The translations under genes were made by a program, and so were the position numbers. From Caulobacteraceae bacterium (lineage in GTDB: Bacteria > Pseudomonadota > Alphaproteobacteria > Caulobacterales > Caulobacteraceae): a stretch of 64,000 bases of DNA. Numbering within the stretch: position 1 is the stretch's first letter; every line of letters begins with the position of its first letter. Below the pieces are notes generated by a model, which made no database searches, was not told the origin of the DNA, and saw nothing but the letters and a program-made list of their open reading frames with translations. Location of the stretch: assembly GCA_027452265.1 (NCBI GenBank), contig DAIDGR010000074.1, forward strand, positions 1-64,000. The letters are read 5' to 3'. Below are positions 11,239 to 20,620 of the stretch, in pieces.

Positions 11239-11913
11239 TCAGTCGCAGGAGACCTTGGCCGGGACGTATTTTCCGGCCTCAGCGTCCCAGCGCCAGCCGT
11301 CGCAACCATAATCGGGATTGGCCGCGGGAGGCTGAGCCGTCTGCGGCGGCGGATAGTCGCCCCCGTAATCATAGGCGGGCGCGTAGCCGTAGTCGTAGGC
11401 CGGATAGTCCCAGCCATACCAGGGAGCCCACCCGTACCAGGCGGCGGCCCCATACCAGGGACTCCAGTACCAGGGGGACGCCAGGCCCAAGCCGAGCCCG
11501 AAGCCAAGGCCCAGGCCCCAGCCGCCGTAATAGCCATAGCCGCCGCGCCAGCCATACCCATCGCGCCACGCGTCGCCCCGCCAACCGCCGCGCCAGCCAT
11601 CGCCATCATGCCAGCCGCCGCCATGCCAGCCCGCGGCTCCGCCGTGCCAGCCCGCCGCGCCGCCATGCCAGCCGGTGGCTCCGCCATGCCAGCCGGTGGC
11701 TCCGCCATGCCACGCGCCCGCGGTTCCGCCATGCCAACCGCCCGCGCCGTGAAAGCCGCCCCCGCCGCCATGGAATCCGCCGCCGCCGTGGAAACCGCCC
11801 CCACCGCCATGGAAGCCGCCCCCTCCAGGGGACTGGGCGAGGACCGGTTCGGCGCTGAGCGCCAGTGCGCCGAAAGATAACGCCGCCAGGGCCGCCCGAA
11901 GTCTTTGACGCAT
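11239..11913 (-). CDS. Secreted Gly/His/Trp-rich repeat protein
   Basis: Signal peptide MRQRLRAALAALSFGALALSAEPVLAQ; many FHGGGG and GWHGGA repeats; aromatic C-terminal part. The longer 750-aa ORF extends upstream into antisense sequence and is not supported. Confidence 0.75.
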   Translation of the reverse strand: MRQRLRAALAALSFGALALSAEPVLAQSPGGGGFHGGGGGFHGGGGFHGGGGGFHGAGGWHGGTAGAWHGGATGWHGGATGWHGGAAGWHGGAAGWHGGGWHDGDGWRGGWRGDAWRDGYGWRGGYGYYGGWGLGLGFGLGLGLASPWYWSPWYGAAAWYGWAPWYGWDYPAYDYGYAPAYDYGGDYPPPQTAQPPAANPDYGCDGWRWDAEAGKYVPAKVSCD

Positions 11914-12031
11914 GTGTCTTCCACCTCTCGACCCGGGGCGGCGCCTGGAACCGGCGCCGCGCACGCCGAAACTTTTGCCGTTGCCCATACGCGCCGCAAG
12001 CTGAACCGAGCCTGAACGCGCCCACTCAAAG

Positions 12032-12057
12032 GTTGCGGGGTGACGTTGCGGGGTGAC
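12032..12057. repeat. 13-bp tandem direct repeat GTTGCGGGGTGAC x2
   Basis: Read directly; in the divergent intergenic region between the Gly-rich protein and the OYE-family gene. Confidence 0.85.
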
Positions 12058-12171
12058 TTTGGGGCCTCTTCTCGCCAATAGGATTTCCATTGCGTCAGAC
12101 ACGCGCTTCGCGGGCCCCTGCAACGTCCCGCGCTCGCGCGCATCTGGACCTTGAACGCTACGGGAGACCTT

Positions 12172-13272
12172 ATGAGCGTCGACGCCCTTTTCCGTCCCTT
12201 CGCGCTGAAGACCTGCGCGCTGTCCAATCGCCTCGTCATGGCGCCGATGACCCGCTCCAAGTCTCCAGGCGGGGTCCCGACCGCCGAGGTGGCGGCCTAT
12301 TATGCCCGTCGCGCCGCCGCCCAGATCGGCCTCATCATCACCGAGGGCACGGGCGTTCGGCGCCCCGCGTCGTTGAATGATCCGGATATCCCCCGCTTCC
12401 ACGGGGAGGCCGAGCTGGAGGCCTGGGGCCAGGTGGTGAAAGCCGTGCATGCGGAGGGGGGCGCGATTGCCCCGCAGCTCTGGCATGTCGGGGCTGTACG
12501 CAGCCGCCGCCAGGACTGGTCCCCGCCTGGCGCGTATGACAGCCCGTCGGGCCTTTCGAGCCCCGGCCACCGCTTTGGCGAGCCCATGACCGACGCCGAA
12601 GTGGCCGACGCCATCGCCGCCTTCGGGACCGCCGCCGCCGACGCCAAGCGCCTCGGCTTTGACGCCGTCGAGCTGCACGGGGCCCACGGCTATCTGATCG
12701 ACCAGTTCTTCTGGGAAGGCACCAACGCGCGCGACGACGCCTTTGGCGGCCCGACCATCGGCGAGCGCGCCAGCTTCGCGGCCGAGATCCTGAAGGCCGT
12801 GCGGGCGGCGGTAGGCCCGGACTTTCCGGTGATCATTCGCCTGTCGCAGTGGAAGCAGCAGGACTTCGCCGCTCGCCTCGCCCCCACGCCGAAGGACATG
12901 GAAGCCTGGCTGACCCCTCTGGTGGAGGCGGGCGCCGACGTGATCCATTGCTCCCAGCGCCGGTTCTGGGAGCCGGAGTTTGAGGGCTCGGACCTCAATT
13001 TCGCGGGCTGGGCCAAAAAGATCACCGGCAAGCCCACCATCACGGTCGGATCGGTCGGATTGAGCGGCGAGTTTGTCGCGGCCTATGCCGGCGAAGCGTC
13101 GAAGCCGGCCTCCCTGGATGAGCTGATCCGCCGCCTGGAGCGCGGCGATTTCGACCTCGTGGCGGTGGGCCGCGCGGTGCTGCAGGACCCTCACTGGGCC
13201 GTGAAAATCCGTGAGGGCCGCACCAGCGAACTGATGGACTTCGACCGCTCGGCCATGGCCGTGCTCTATTAG
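12172..13272 (+). CDS. NADH:flavin oxidoreductase, Old Yellow Enzyme family
   Basis: LSNRLVMAPMTRSKSPGGVPTAEVAAYYARRA...LIITEGTGV...AAADAKRLGFDAVELHGAHGYLIDQFFW...; typical OYE. Confidence 0.93.
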   Translation: MSVDALFRPFALKTCALSNRLVMAPMTRSKSPGGVPTAEVAAYYARRAAAQIGLIITEGTGVRRPASLNDPDIPRFHGEAELEAWGQVVKAVHAEGGAIAPQLWHVGAVRSRRQDWSPPGAYDSPSGLSSPGHRFGEPMTDAEVADAIAAFGTAAADAKRLGFDAVELHGAHGYLIDQFFWEGTNARDDAFGGPTIGERASFAAEILKAVRAAVGPDFPVIIRLSQWKQQDFAARLAPTPKDMEAWLTPLVEAGADVIHCSQRRFWEPEFEGSDLNFAGWAKKITGKPTITVGSVGLSGEFVAAYAGEASKPASLDELIRRLERGDFDLVAVGRAVLQDPHWAVKIREGRTSELMDFDRSAMAVLY

Positions 13273-13315
13273 GCGCGCGCGGCGAGCGCCGGGCGCCAGA
13301 CAGGGGGGAACAGGC

Positions 13316-15202
13316 ATGACGACGGCGCGCGTGGGGTTCTGGTCGGGGTTGGCTCTGGCGGCGATGATCCTGGCGCCGGGCGCGGCCCTGGCCGCCTGGC
13401 CTCCGCAAGAGGGACGCGGCGCCTGCAAGGTCGAGGTCCGCCGCGATGTCCCCGCCGTGATGCGCGATGGCGTGGCGCTGAGGGCGGACATCTACCAGCC
13501 CATCACCGCTGAGAAGGTCCCGGTGATCCTGATGCGCACCCAGTACGGCAAGGGCGCCGCGCAGGTGCAGCCGGCGCGCTTCCAGACGCCCGACTGGTTC
13601 GCGTCGCACTGCTATATCGTCGTGGTGCAGGATGTCCGGGGTCAGGGGGCCTCGTCCGGCGTGTTCTATGAATACGCCCACGACCGGGATGACGGGTACG
13701 ACACGGTGGAATGGGCCGCGCGTCTGCCCGGATCCAATGGCAAGGTGGGCATGTATGGCTCGTCCTATGTCGGCGCGACCCAGTGGCTTGCGGCCACCGC
13801 CGCTCCGCCCGCGCTGAAGGCGATCGTCCCGTCCAACACCGCCTCGGACTATTACCAGGGCTGGACCTATGAGGACGGCGCCTTCCGGCTGGCCTTCATC
13901 GAGCCGTGGATGGACGAGACCATCGCCCACAGCGCGGCCCTCAACCGCAAGGACACCACGGCCGCCGCGACGCTCGAGGGCGCTTCACATGAGATGGCCA
14001 AGTGGATGGGCTTTACGCCCTATGACCGCCTGCCGATCTTCGCGCCCGGCGACCCGGCTCGCGCGCCCTATTTCTTTGACGCCCTCAAGCATCCGACCGA
14101 TGACGCCTACTGGCAGGCCTTCAGCATCGAGCGCCGCTGGGACAAGGTCGCCGTGCCGGTCCTGGCCTTCGAGGGATGGTACGACGCCTTCCTCGACGGG
14201 GCGCTGCGCAACTTCCAGGGGGTTCAGGCCCATGGCGCGACGGCGGAGGCCCGGCGCGACCAGAGGATCATCATTGGCCCATGGGAGCATCTCGGATGGG
14301 GCCGTCCCGACAGCCCCGTCAGCCCGCGCCTGCACGATATCGGCGAGGTGGCCGATAGCCCGGTCAACGGCCTGACCCTGGCCTGGTTCGATCACTTCCT
14401 GAAGGGCGAGGACGATGGCGTCCTGACCGGCCCCCGGGTCGACTATTTCGTCATGGGCGAGAATCGCTGGCGTCACGCCGACGCTTGGCCGGTTCCTGGC
14501 GTGCGCGACCAGCCCTGGCGCCTCTCCAGCGACGGTCATGCCGCCTCGGTGATGGGAGATGGGCGTCTGGATGCGCCGGGCGCGGCCGCCGGCGGGCCGG
14601 CCGACTCCTTCGTCTATGATCCCGACGATCCGGTTCCGAGTCTGGGCGGGCACTCCTGCTGCGCCTGGAGCAGCGGACCTCAAGGTCAGTTCGACCAGTC
14701 CGCCCTGGAGCAGCGCGCCGACATCCTGGTCTATTCCAGTGCGCCCCTGGCCGCGCCGCTGGAGATCGTCGGCCCGATCACGGTGGTGCTCTATGCCCGC
14801 TCGACCGCGCCGGACACGGACTTCACCGCCAAGCTGGTCGACGTGTTTCCCGACGGCCGGGCGATCAATCTGGCCAACGGCATTCAGCGGGCCAGCTATC
14901 GCCAGAGCCTGACCCACCCCACACCGATCACGCCCGGCCAGGTCTATCGCTATGAGATCCATGTCTGGCCCACGGCGAACCTGTTCAAGCCCGGCCACCG
15001 GATCCGGCTTGAGATCTCCTCAAGCGACTATCCGCAGTTCGATCCCAACCCCAATACCGGCGCCACCCTGGCGACCACGACCGCGCGGGTTAAGGCGACC
15101 CAGACCATTCTGCACGACGCGGACCACCCCTCAGCCGTGATCCTTCCCGTCCTGCCCCCCGAGGCGGCGGGCGAAAGCGTCGATCATCCGCCAAGCCAGT
15201 GA
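13316..15202 (+). CDS. CocE/NonD family hydrolase (X-Pro dipeptidyl-peptidase/S15-like)
   Basis: VMRDGVALRADIYQP...QDVRGQGASSGVFYEY...VGMYGSSYVGATQWLAATAAPPALKAIVP (GXSYXG nucleophile motif). Confidence 0.92.
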   Translation: MTTARVGFWSGLALAAMILAPGAALAAWPPQEGRGACKVEVRRDVPAVMRDGVALRADIYQPITAEKVPVILMRTQYGKGAAQVQPARFQTPDWFASHCYIVVVQDVRGQGASSGVFYEYAHDRDDGYDTVEWAARLPGSNGKVGMYGSSYVGATQWLAATAAPPALKAIVPSNTASDYYQGWTYEDGAFRLAFIEPWMDETIAHSAALNRKDTTAAATLEGASHEMAKWMGFTPYDRLPIFAPGDPARAPYFFDALKHPTDDAYWQAFSIERRWDKVAVPVLAFEGWYDAFLDGALRNFQGVQAHGATAEARRDQRIIIGPWEHLGWGRPDSPVSPRLHDIGEVADSPVNGLTLAWFDHFLKGEDDGVLTGPRVDYFVMGENRWRHADAWPVPGVRDQPWRLSSDGHAASVMGDGRLDAPGAAAGGPADSFVYDPDDPVPSLGGHSCCAWSSGPQGQFDQSALEQRADILVYSSAPLAAPLEIVGPITVVLYARSTAPDTDFTAKLVDVFPDGRAINLANGIQRASYRQSLTHPTPITPGQVYRYEIHVWPTANLFKPGHRIRLEISSSDYPQFDPNPNTGATLATTTARVKATQTILHDADHPSAVILPVLPPEAAGESVDHPPSQ

Positions 15203-15345
15203 TCGCAGACGAGCGGCCCGGGCGTCGCCCGTCAGGGCCGGGGTCGCTCCTGAGGCGCCGCGCGATGAGGCGCCCTGAGATCGGGAGCGGGCGCATGGAC
15301 CGGGTGAATTGACACTGCGCCGCCAGCCCCGGAAAGGTCGCTGCC

Positions 15346-16734
15346 ATGCATGAGGTCGACACCGCCCCCACCGTGCTCCATCGGGTTCTCAGCCCGCTCG
15401 GGGTGACCTTCCTGACCTTCTCGGCCCTCTCGCCCGCCTTCAGCGTCTATGTCGGCGGCGACGTGGTGCTGCATATCGCCGGCACGGGCGCGGCGCTCGC
15501 CTTTCTGCTGGGTGGCCTGACGGCGGCGATTCTCGGGGTTCTCTATGCCGAGGTCGGCGCGGCCTTTCCCGGGGCAGGGGGCGTCTATCCCAGCCTGACG
15601 GCGCTTCTTGGGCCTCAGACCGCCTTTCCCTATGTGGTGCTGATGTTGCCCGTGGCGGTGGGGCAGGTGGCGATCGCGGCCCTGGGGCTGGCGGATTTTG
15701 TTCGTGTCCTCGTCCCCGGGGCGCCCTATCTCGGCGTCGCCTTCGCCGCCCTGGTCGGAGGGGCGCTGCTCTCCATCCTTGACATCAAGCGCGGGGCCCT
15801 GGTGACGGGCGTCTTCCTGGGCATTGAGGTCATTTCCCTCTTGGTCATCGTCGGGGAGTCGCTGGGCCACCCGGTGCATTCCCTGCCCTGGCTGCTCACC
15901 CATCCGGTGATGCTCGACAAGGGCGTGCTGACCACCCCGAGCGTGTTCGTCCTGGGCCTCGCCACCGTCTCGGGCATGTGGGCCTGTGGTGGGGCGAGCT
16001 GGGCGCTCTATTTCGCCGAAGAGATGCACGAGGCGCGCCGCAAGATCGGCCGGGTGATCGCCTGGATCGGGGTTCTGGCCGCCGCGAGCATCGCCACCCC
16101 GATGATCCTGATGCTGATGAGTCTCGACGACCCCCGCCATGTCCTGGCCGCCGAGGCGCCCTTCGCCGCCTATCTCGCCGTCCGGGCCGGGCCAGCCGTG
16201 ACCGCGGCGGTCAGCGTGGGCGTCAGCTTCGCCATCTTCAACAGCCTGGCGGCGGCCCAGATGGCCTATAGCCGCTATCTCTACGCCACCGGTCGAGACG
16301 GCCTCTGGCCGGCGCCGGTCAGCCGGTTCCTGGGCCAGCTTCACCCCCGTTTTCGAAGCCCCATGATCGCTTGCCTCATTCTCACTGTGGCCGGCGGGGC
16401 CATGTGCCTGGCTGGAGAGCGGGCGGTGCTGATCCTGATCTCGGGAAATGTGGCCGATTATGCCCTGATGGCCCTGGCCATTCTCGTGGGGCGCCGGATC
16501 GGCCGCACAGGCAAGGACTTTCGCGCGCCCCTGCACCCCGCCGTGCCCCTGTTCGGCCTCACCGTCACGGTGCTGGCGGTGATCGCCGACCTTCTGGACC
16601 CCCAGGCGGGCCGGCCCAGCATTCTGATCCTGGCGGGGCTATTCGTCGGCGCCCTGATCTATTTCCGCTTCCGCCTGCGTGAAAGCGCGGCCGCCTGGCG
16701 TGTGGGCGGGGCCGAGGCGCCGGCGGCGGACTGA
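15346..16734 (+). CDS. APC superfamily amino acid permease
   Basis: 12-TM-type hydrophobic protein; N-terminal LSPLGVTFLTFSALSPAFSVYVGGDVVLHIAGTGAALAFLLGG resembles APC transporters. Confidence 0.82.
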   Translation: MHEVDTAPTVLHRVLSPLGVTFLTFSALSPAFSVYVGGDVVLHIAGTGAALAFLLGGLTAAILGVLYAEVGAAFPGAGGVYPSLTALLGPQTAFPYVVLMLPVAVGQVAIAALGLADFVRVLVPGAPYLGVAFAALVGGALLSILDIKRGALVTGVFLGIEVISLLVIVGESLGHPVHSLPWLLTHPVMLDKGVLTTPSVFVLGLATVSGMWACGGASWALYFAEEMHEARRKIGRVIAWIGVLAAASIATPMILMLMSLDDPRHVLAAEAPFAAYLAVRAGPAVTAAVSVGVSFAIFNSLAAAQMAYSRYLYATGRDGLWPAPVSRFLGQLHPRFRSPMIACLILTVAGGAMCLAGERAVLILISGNVADYALMALAILVGRRIGRTGKDFRAPLHPAVPLFGLTVTVLAVIADLLDPQAGRPSILILAGLFVGALIYFRFRLRESAAAWRVGGAEAPAAD

Positions 16735-16755
16735 ACGCGCGCCGGTCGCGGCCGC

Positions 16756-17667
16756 TCAGGCGTTGAAATTCAGCTTGAGCCCTGGCCGTGGCCAGCGGCA
16801 CTTGAACAGCTTGCCGGTGGCCGAGCAGGTGACCCAGGCGTCGCGCATGTCCGCCCCGCCAAAACAGATATTGGTGGTGACGAGATCGGGGAAGGCGAAG
16901 TGCTCGGTCGAACCGTCGGGATCGAAGGCGGTGATGCCGCCATTGATGATCGTCGCCACGCAGATCTTGCCCCCAGCCTCCACCGCCAGGCTATCGAGCA
17001 GTTGATAGCCGGGCAGGTTGCACACCACCCGGCCGGGCGCGAATCCGGCGGGCGGCGCCAGGACGCCGGGGCGCTCGACATCGAAGGCCCAGAGGCGGCC
17101 CATCTGCGTGTCGGCGAGATAGACCACGCGCTCGTCGGGTGAGAGGCCGACCCCATTGGGCGAGATCAGGTGATCCCGCGCCCGGCTGATCGTCGTTCCG
17201 TCCGTGCGGGCGTAATAGAGGCCGCCAAACTTGCGCCCCTCGGGCGTTGAGCAGCCGTGATCGCTGAACCAGAAGCCGCCATCCTTGTCGAACACGATGT
17301 CGTTGGGGCCCACCAGACGGCGCCCCTCGCAAGCCTCGAACACCGTCTCGACCTTGCCCGTCGTCAGGTCGACGCGCTGGATCGATCCGCCTGTATGGCT
17401 CGCCGGGGTCGGGCCTGGAATGTTCAGGCCATTGACCTTCTGGAACTCGAAGGATCCGCCATTGTTGGTCACCCAGATCGCCCCATCGGGGCCGATGGCC
17501 GCGCCGTTGGGCCCGCCGCCGGTGCGCGCCACCGTCTGGGTCTTCCCGTCCGGCGTGACGCGGGTCAGAACGCCCGCCTCGATCTCGGTCAAGATGACCG
17601 ATCCGTCAGCCATGGCGATGGGCCCTTCTGGAAAGGCGAGACCCTCGGCGACGAGTTGGATTTCCAT
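16756..17667 (-). CDS. SMP-30/gluconolactonase/LRE family protein
   Basis: AEGLAFPEGPIAMADGSVILTEIEAGVLTRVTPDGKTQTVARTGGGPNGAAIGPDGAIWVTNNGG; VGPNDIVFDKDGGFWFSDHG. Confidence 0.92.
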   Translation of the reverse strand: MEIQLVAEGLAFPEGPIAMADGSVILTEIEAGVLTRVTPDGKTQTVARTGGGPNGAAIGPDGAIWVTNNGGSFEFQKVNGLNIPGPTPASHTGGSIQRVDLTTGKVETVFEACEGRRLVGPNDIVFDKDGGFWFSDHGCSTPEGRKFGGLYYARTDGTTISRARDHLISPNGVGLSPDERVVYLADTQMGRLWAFDVERPGVLAPPAGFAPGRVVCNLPGYQLLDSLAVEAGGKICVATIINGGITAFDPDGSTEHFAFPDLVTTNICFGGADMRDAWVTCSATGKLFKCRWPRPGLKLNFNA

Positions 17668-18014
17668 GGCGCACTCCCTACGGCGTCTGTTTGGCCCGAT
17701 CATAGCGAGCCGGCGCGCGCGAGGAAGGGTCGTGAAGCGGCGGGGCGCCAGGCGCCGTCGCCCGCGCGCCACATGGATCCATGAGTGCGTGGGCCCGATG
17801 AACGCATATTGCGCATTTGCAACATTTGTTCAGCCCAGGGACGCTAAGGAAGGCCTCATGCGTTGGCGTTCCCAGATCGTTACGTCTGGTGATTTGGACG
17901 CGAAACGGTTTGCCTTGTGGCGATGCGCCTGAGATACCGGCGTCTCGTGGAATAGGGTTTCTGGCTTTGCCGCTGACTGATCTCGCGTTTTCACGGGGCC
18001 GCCAGGCGCGGCGG

Positions 18015-19202
18015 ATGACGATAAGGCGTGGGGGGGCCGCGGTCGGGGGCCTCGTCGTGTGGACTTTGGCGGCGGCCGTCGCCGCCAGCCTCGCCGGTTG
18101 CGGCAACCTGCCAGATGACGGCCCCAGCGCCCGCACGGTTCTCGAAAGCGCCCGCGCCCCGAAGGACGGGGCCCTCCCGCTCGCCAATCTGAGTTTCAGC
18201 GTCACTCAGGAGATCGCCAGCGTCCCGCCTCCGCCGATGGCGAGTCTTGCGGCCTTCGACAGCCGCGCACCAAACGATCTGATTCAGCCGGGCGATACCC
18301 TCGCCGTCTCGGTGACGGAGCCAACGGGCGCGGCGCTTGGGCCGATGGCCGACAATCCCGGTCAGGCGGGCGGCGTGGGGACACAACAGCAGGCCATTCC
18401 CCCGCTCCTGGTCAATCCCGCCGGATCGATAAGTCTGCCCTTCGCGGGCGAGGTGCATGTGGCGGGCCTGACCTCGGATCAGGCGGCGGACGCGGTGCGC
18501 CAGGCGTTCCGCGGACGGTTCGCGGACCCCCAGGTCCTGGTGACGATTTCCTCCACGCGCGCCAACACGGTCTCGGTTCTGGGCGATGTGCGCAATGTCG
18601 GGCGGTTCCCAATCGGGTCTCACGCCGACAGGCTGATGGATGTGATCGCCGAGGCGGGCGGGCCGATGAAGCCCTATCAGGATCTGGATGTGGAGATCGT
18701 GCGCGGCGCGCGGTCGGCCACCGTGCCGATGAGCAACATCATGGCCTCGGCCGCGGACAATATCCGTCTGGCGCCAGAGGATCAGATCCGCATCCTGCCA
18801 GATGAGCGCAAGTTCAGCATTTTCGGCGCCTTCGACCGGCCGGCCCAGGAGCCGATCATCGACGACCATCTCTCCCTGGCCGGGGCGATCAGTCGCAGCG
18901 GCGGGCTGGACACCTTCACGGCCGCCAACGGGGCTGTCTTCCTGTTCCGCTTTGAACGTCCAGAGGTGGTCAAGGCCCTGGGACTTCAGGGCCGCGAGAC
19001 GCCGCGCGGCGTGCCGATGATCTATCGCCTCGACATGCGAACCAACGGCCAAGCCTTTCTGATCGCGGATACGTTCATGGTCCGCAACGGCGACATGATC
19101 TATGTGCCGCGGGCCAACCTCGTGGCGTTCAACAAGTTCATGCAGGCGGTCAATTCCATCGCTCAGGCCAGCTATTCGGCGAAGGTCACGGGCGTTCCCT
19201 GA
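18015..19202 (+). CDS. Polysaccharide export lipoprotein (OPX/Wza-KpsD-like)
   Basis: Lipobox-like LAGCG; LIQPGDTLAVSVTEP; SLPFAGEVHVAGLTSDQAADAVRQAF; SLBB-like VSVLGDVRNVGRFPIGSHADRLMDVIAEAGG. ATG at 18015 gives a proper signal peptide. Confidence 0.9.
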   Translation: MTIRRGGAAVGGLVVWTLAAAVAASLAGCGNLPDDGPSARTVLESARAPKDGALPLANLSFSVTQEIASVPPPPMASLAAFDSRAPNDLIQPGDTLAVSVTEPTGAALGPMADNPGQAGGVGTQQQAIPPLLVNPAGSISLPFAGEVHVAGLTSDQAADAVRQAFRGRFADPQVLVTISSTRANTVSVLGDVRNVGRFPIGSHADRLMDVIAEAGGPMKPYQDLDVEIVRGARSATVPMSNIMASAADNIRLAPEDQIRILPDERKFSIFGAFDRPAQEPIIDDHLSLAGAISRSGGLDTFTAANGAVFLFRFERPEVVKALGLQGRETPRGVPMIYRLDMRTNGQAFLIADTFMVRNGDMIYVPRANLVAFNKFMQAVNSIAQASYSAKVTGVP

Positions 19203-20518
19203 TGGCGGGCGACGAGGGGGCGACGGTCCATGTGCCGACGGCTCTGATCGAGCCGGCGACAAGCGCCGCGCCGGGCGCGGCCGCGGCCCCGGCCATCGCC
19301 CGACGCTTCCTGATCGTCACCGCCCCCTTCAACGCCTTTGCGCGCGAGCTTGCGCAGGCGCTGCGGGCCAAAGGGATCACGGTCGAGCGCGTGCTGCTCA
19401 ATGCCGGAGACTGGCTTTACTGGGGGTGGCGCGACGCCATCGCCTATCGCGGACGGGTCAAGGACTGGGAGGCCTGGATCGGGCGCCAGATCCGTGACCG
19501 CGGCGTGACTGACATCATCACCTTCGGCGACACCACCCATTACGCCTCGGCGGCGCTGCGCGCGGCGCGCGCGCTGGGCGTCGAGACCCATATTTTCGAA
19601 GAGGGCTATTTTCGCCCCAACTGGATCACCCTCGAGCGGGATGGCATCAATGCTCTTTCAAGCCTGCCGCGCGATCCGGCTTGGTACGCCGCCCATCCTT
19701 TGGCGAGTGTGCCGGAGCCAGACGGTCAGATCGGTCCCGCGGTCGGGGCGATGGTCCGGCAGATGTCCGTCTATCATATCGTGATGATGCTGGGCGCGTT
19801 GGCGTTTCCCCACTTCAGGACCGGGTATCAGGACGGGGTTTTTGCCCAGGGGGTGGGGCATGTGTTCCGCTATGGCGGCGCCGGGCTCGCCGCGGGTCGG
19901 AACAAGCGCGCCCTTGCCCGGGCGCTCGCCTCATCCGGGCAGGTTTTCCTCGTTCTGTTGCAGAGGCCTGGCGACAGCCAGTTGCGGATCCATTCGCCAT
20001 TCGATCACGTGGTGACCTTCATTCGCGACGTGATGACAAGCTTTGCCCGCAATGCGCCTCCCGACGCCTGCCTGCTGATCCGGCCCCATCCCCTGGACCC
20101 TGGCCTGACCAATTATCGACGCGTCATCGCCCGTATCGCCCGGGAGCTGAAGGTCGAAGGGCGGGTGGACTATGCGGATTACGGCAAGCTCCATGAGGTT
20201 CTGCCGAAGATGCGTGGCGTGGTTTGCGTGAATTCCACCGCGGGCCTTGCAGGGGTGGAGTTTGGGATCCCCACCATCACCCTGGGCGAGGCGCTCTATG
20301 ACATGCCTGGGTTGACCCACCAGGGCGAACTTGACGATTTCTGGCGCGCCCCGCAGGCGCCGCGGCCGGGTCTGTATCTGGCCTTCCGGCGTGTCCTGAT
20401 GGGCCTCACCCAGATCAATGGCGGTTATGCGACGCCGCGCGCGCGGAAGATGGCCTTGGAGACCTGCGTGAGCCGTCTTCTGGCCCCTCGGACGGCGCCC
20501 GCCGAAGTGACGGCGTAG
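19202..20518 (+). CDS. Capsule polysaccharide export/biosynthesis protein, KpsS-like
   Basis: FLIVTAPFNAFARELAQALRAKGITVERVLLNAGDWLYW...; VFLVLLQRPGDSQL; LIRPHPLDPG; CVNSTAGLAGVEFGIPTITLGEALYDMPGLTHQG, typical of capsule synthesis family. Confidence 0.88.
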   Translation: MAGDEGATVHVPTALIEPATSAAPGAAAAPAIARRFLIVTAPFNAFARELAQALRAKGITVERVLLNAGDWLYWGWRDAIAYRGRVKDWEAWIGRQIRDRGVTDIITFGDTTHYASAALRAARALGVETHIFEEGYFRPNWITLERDGINALSSLPRDPAWYAAHPLASVPEPDGQIGPAVGAMVRQMSVYHIVMMLGALAFPHFRTGYQDGVFAQGVGHVFRYGGAGLAAGRNKRALARALASSGQVFLVLLQRPGDSQLRIHSPFDHVVTFIRDVMTSFARNAPPDACLLIRPHPLDPGLTNYRRVIARIARELKVEGRVDYADYGKLHEVLPKMRGVVCVNSTAGLAGVEFGIPTITLGEALYDMPGLTHQGELDDFWRAPQAPRPGLYLAFRRVLMGLTQINGGYATPRARKMALETCVSRLLAPRTAPAEVTA

Positions 20519-20620
20519 GGGCGCAGACCCGATTCGCCACACGGGGATGCTTGACGATGACGGACTGGGCGATGGCGCGCGTTCAAGACGGAACGATTCC
20601 GGTTCGCGGGCGTTGAAGAT

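Noticed and set aside
11914-13491. Upstream extension of the Gly-rich ORF to 750 aa
   Set aside because: The extension is antisense to the OYE gene. The proper start is MRQRLRAALAALSFG at 11913, which gives a signal peptide.
17852-17875. Possible fourth copy of the dispersed repeat (reverse complement contains CAACGCATGAGGC, shared with copy B)
   Set aside because: Only a 13-nt match; the flanking repeat blocks and stems are absent.
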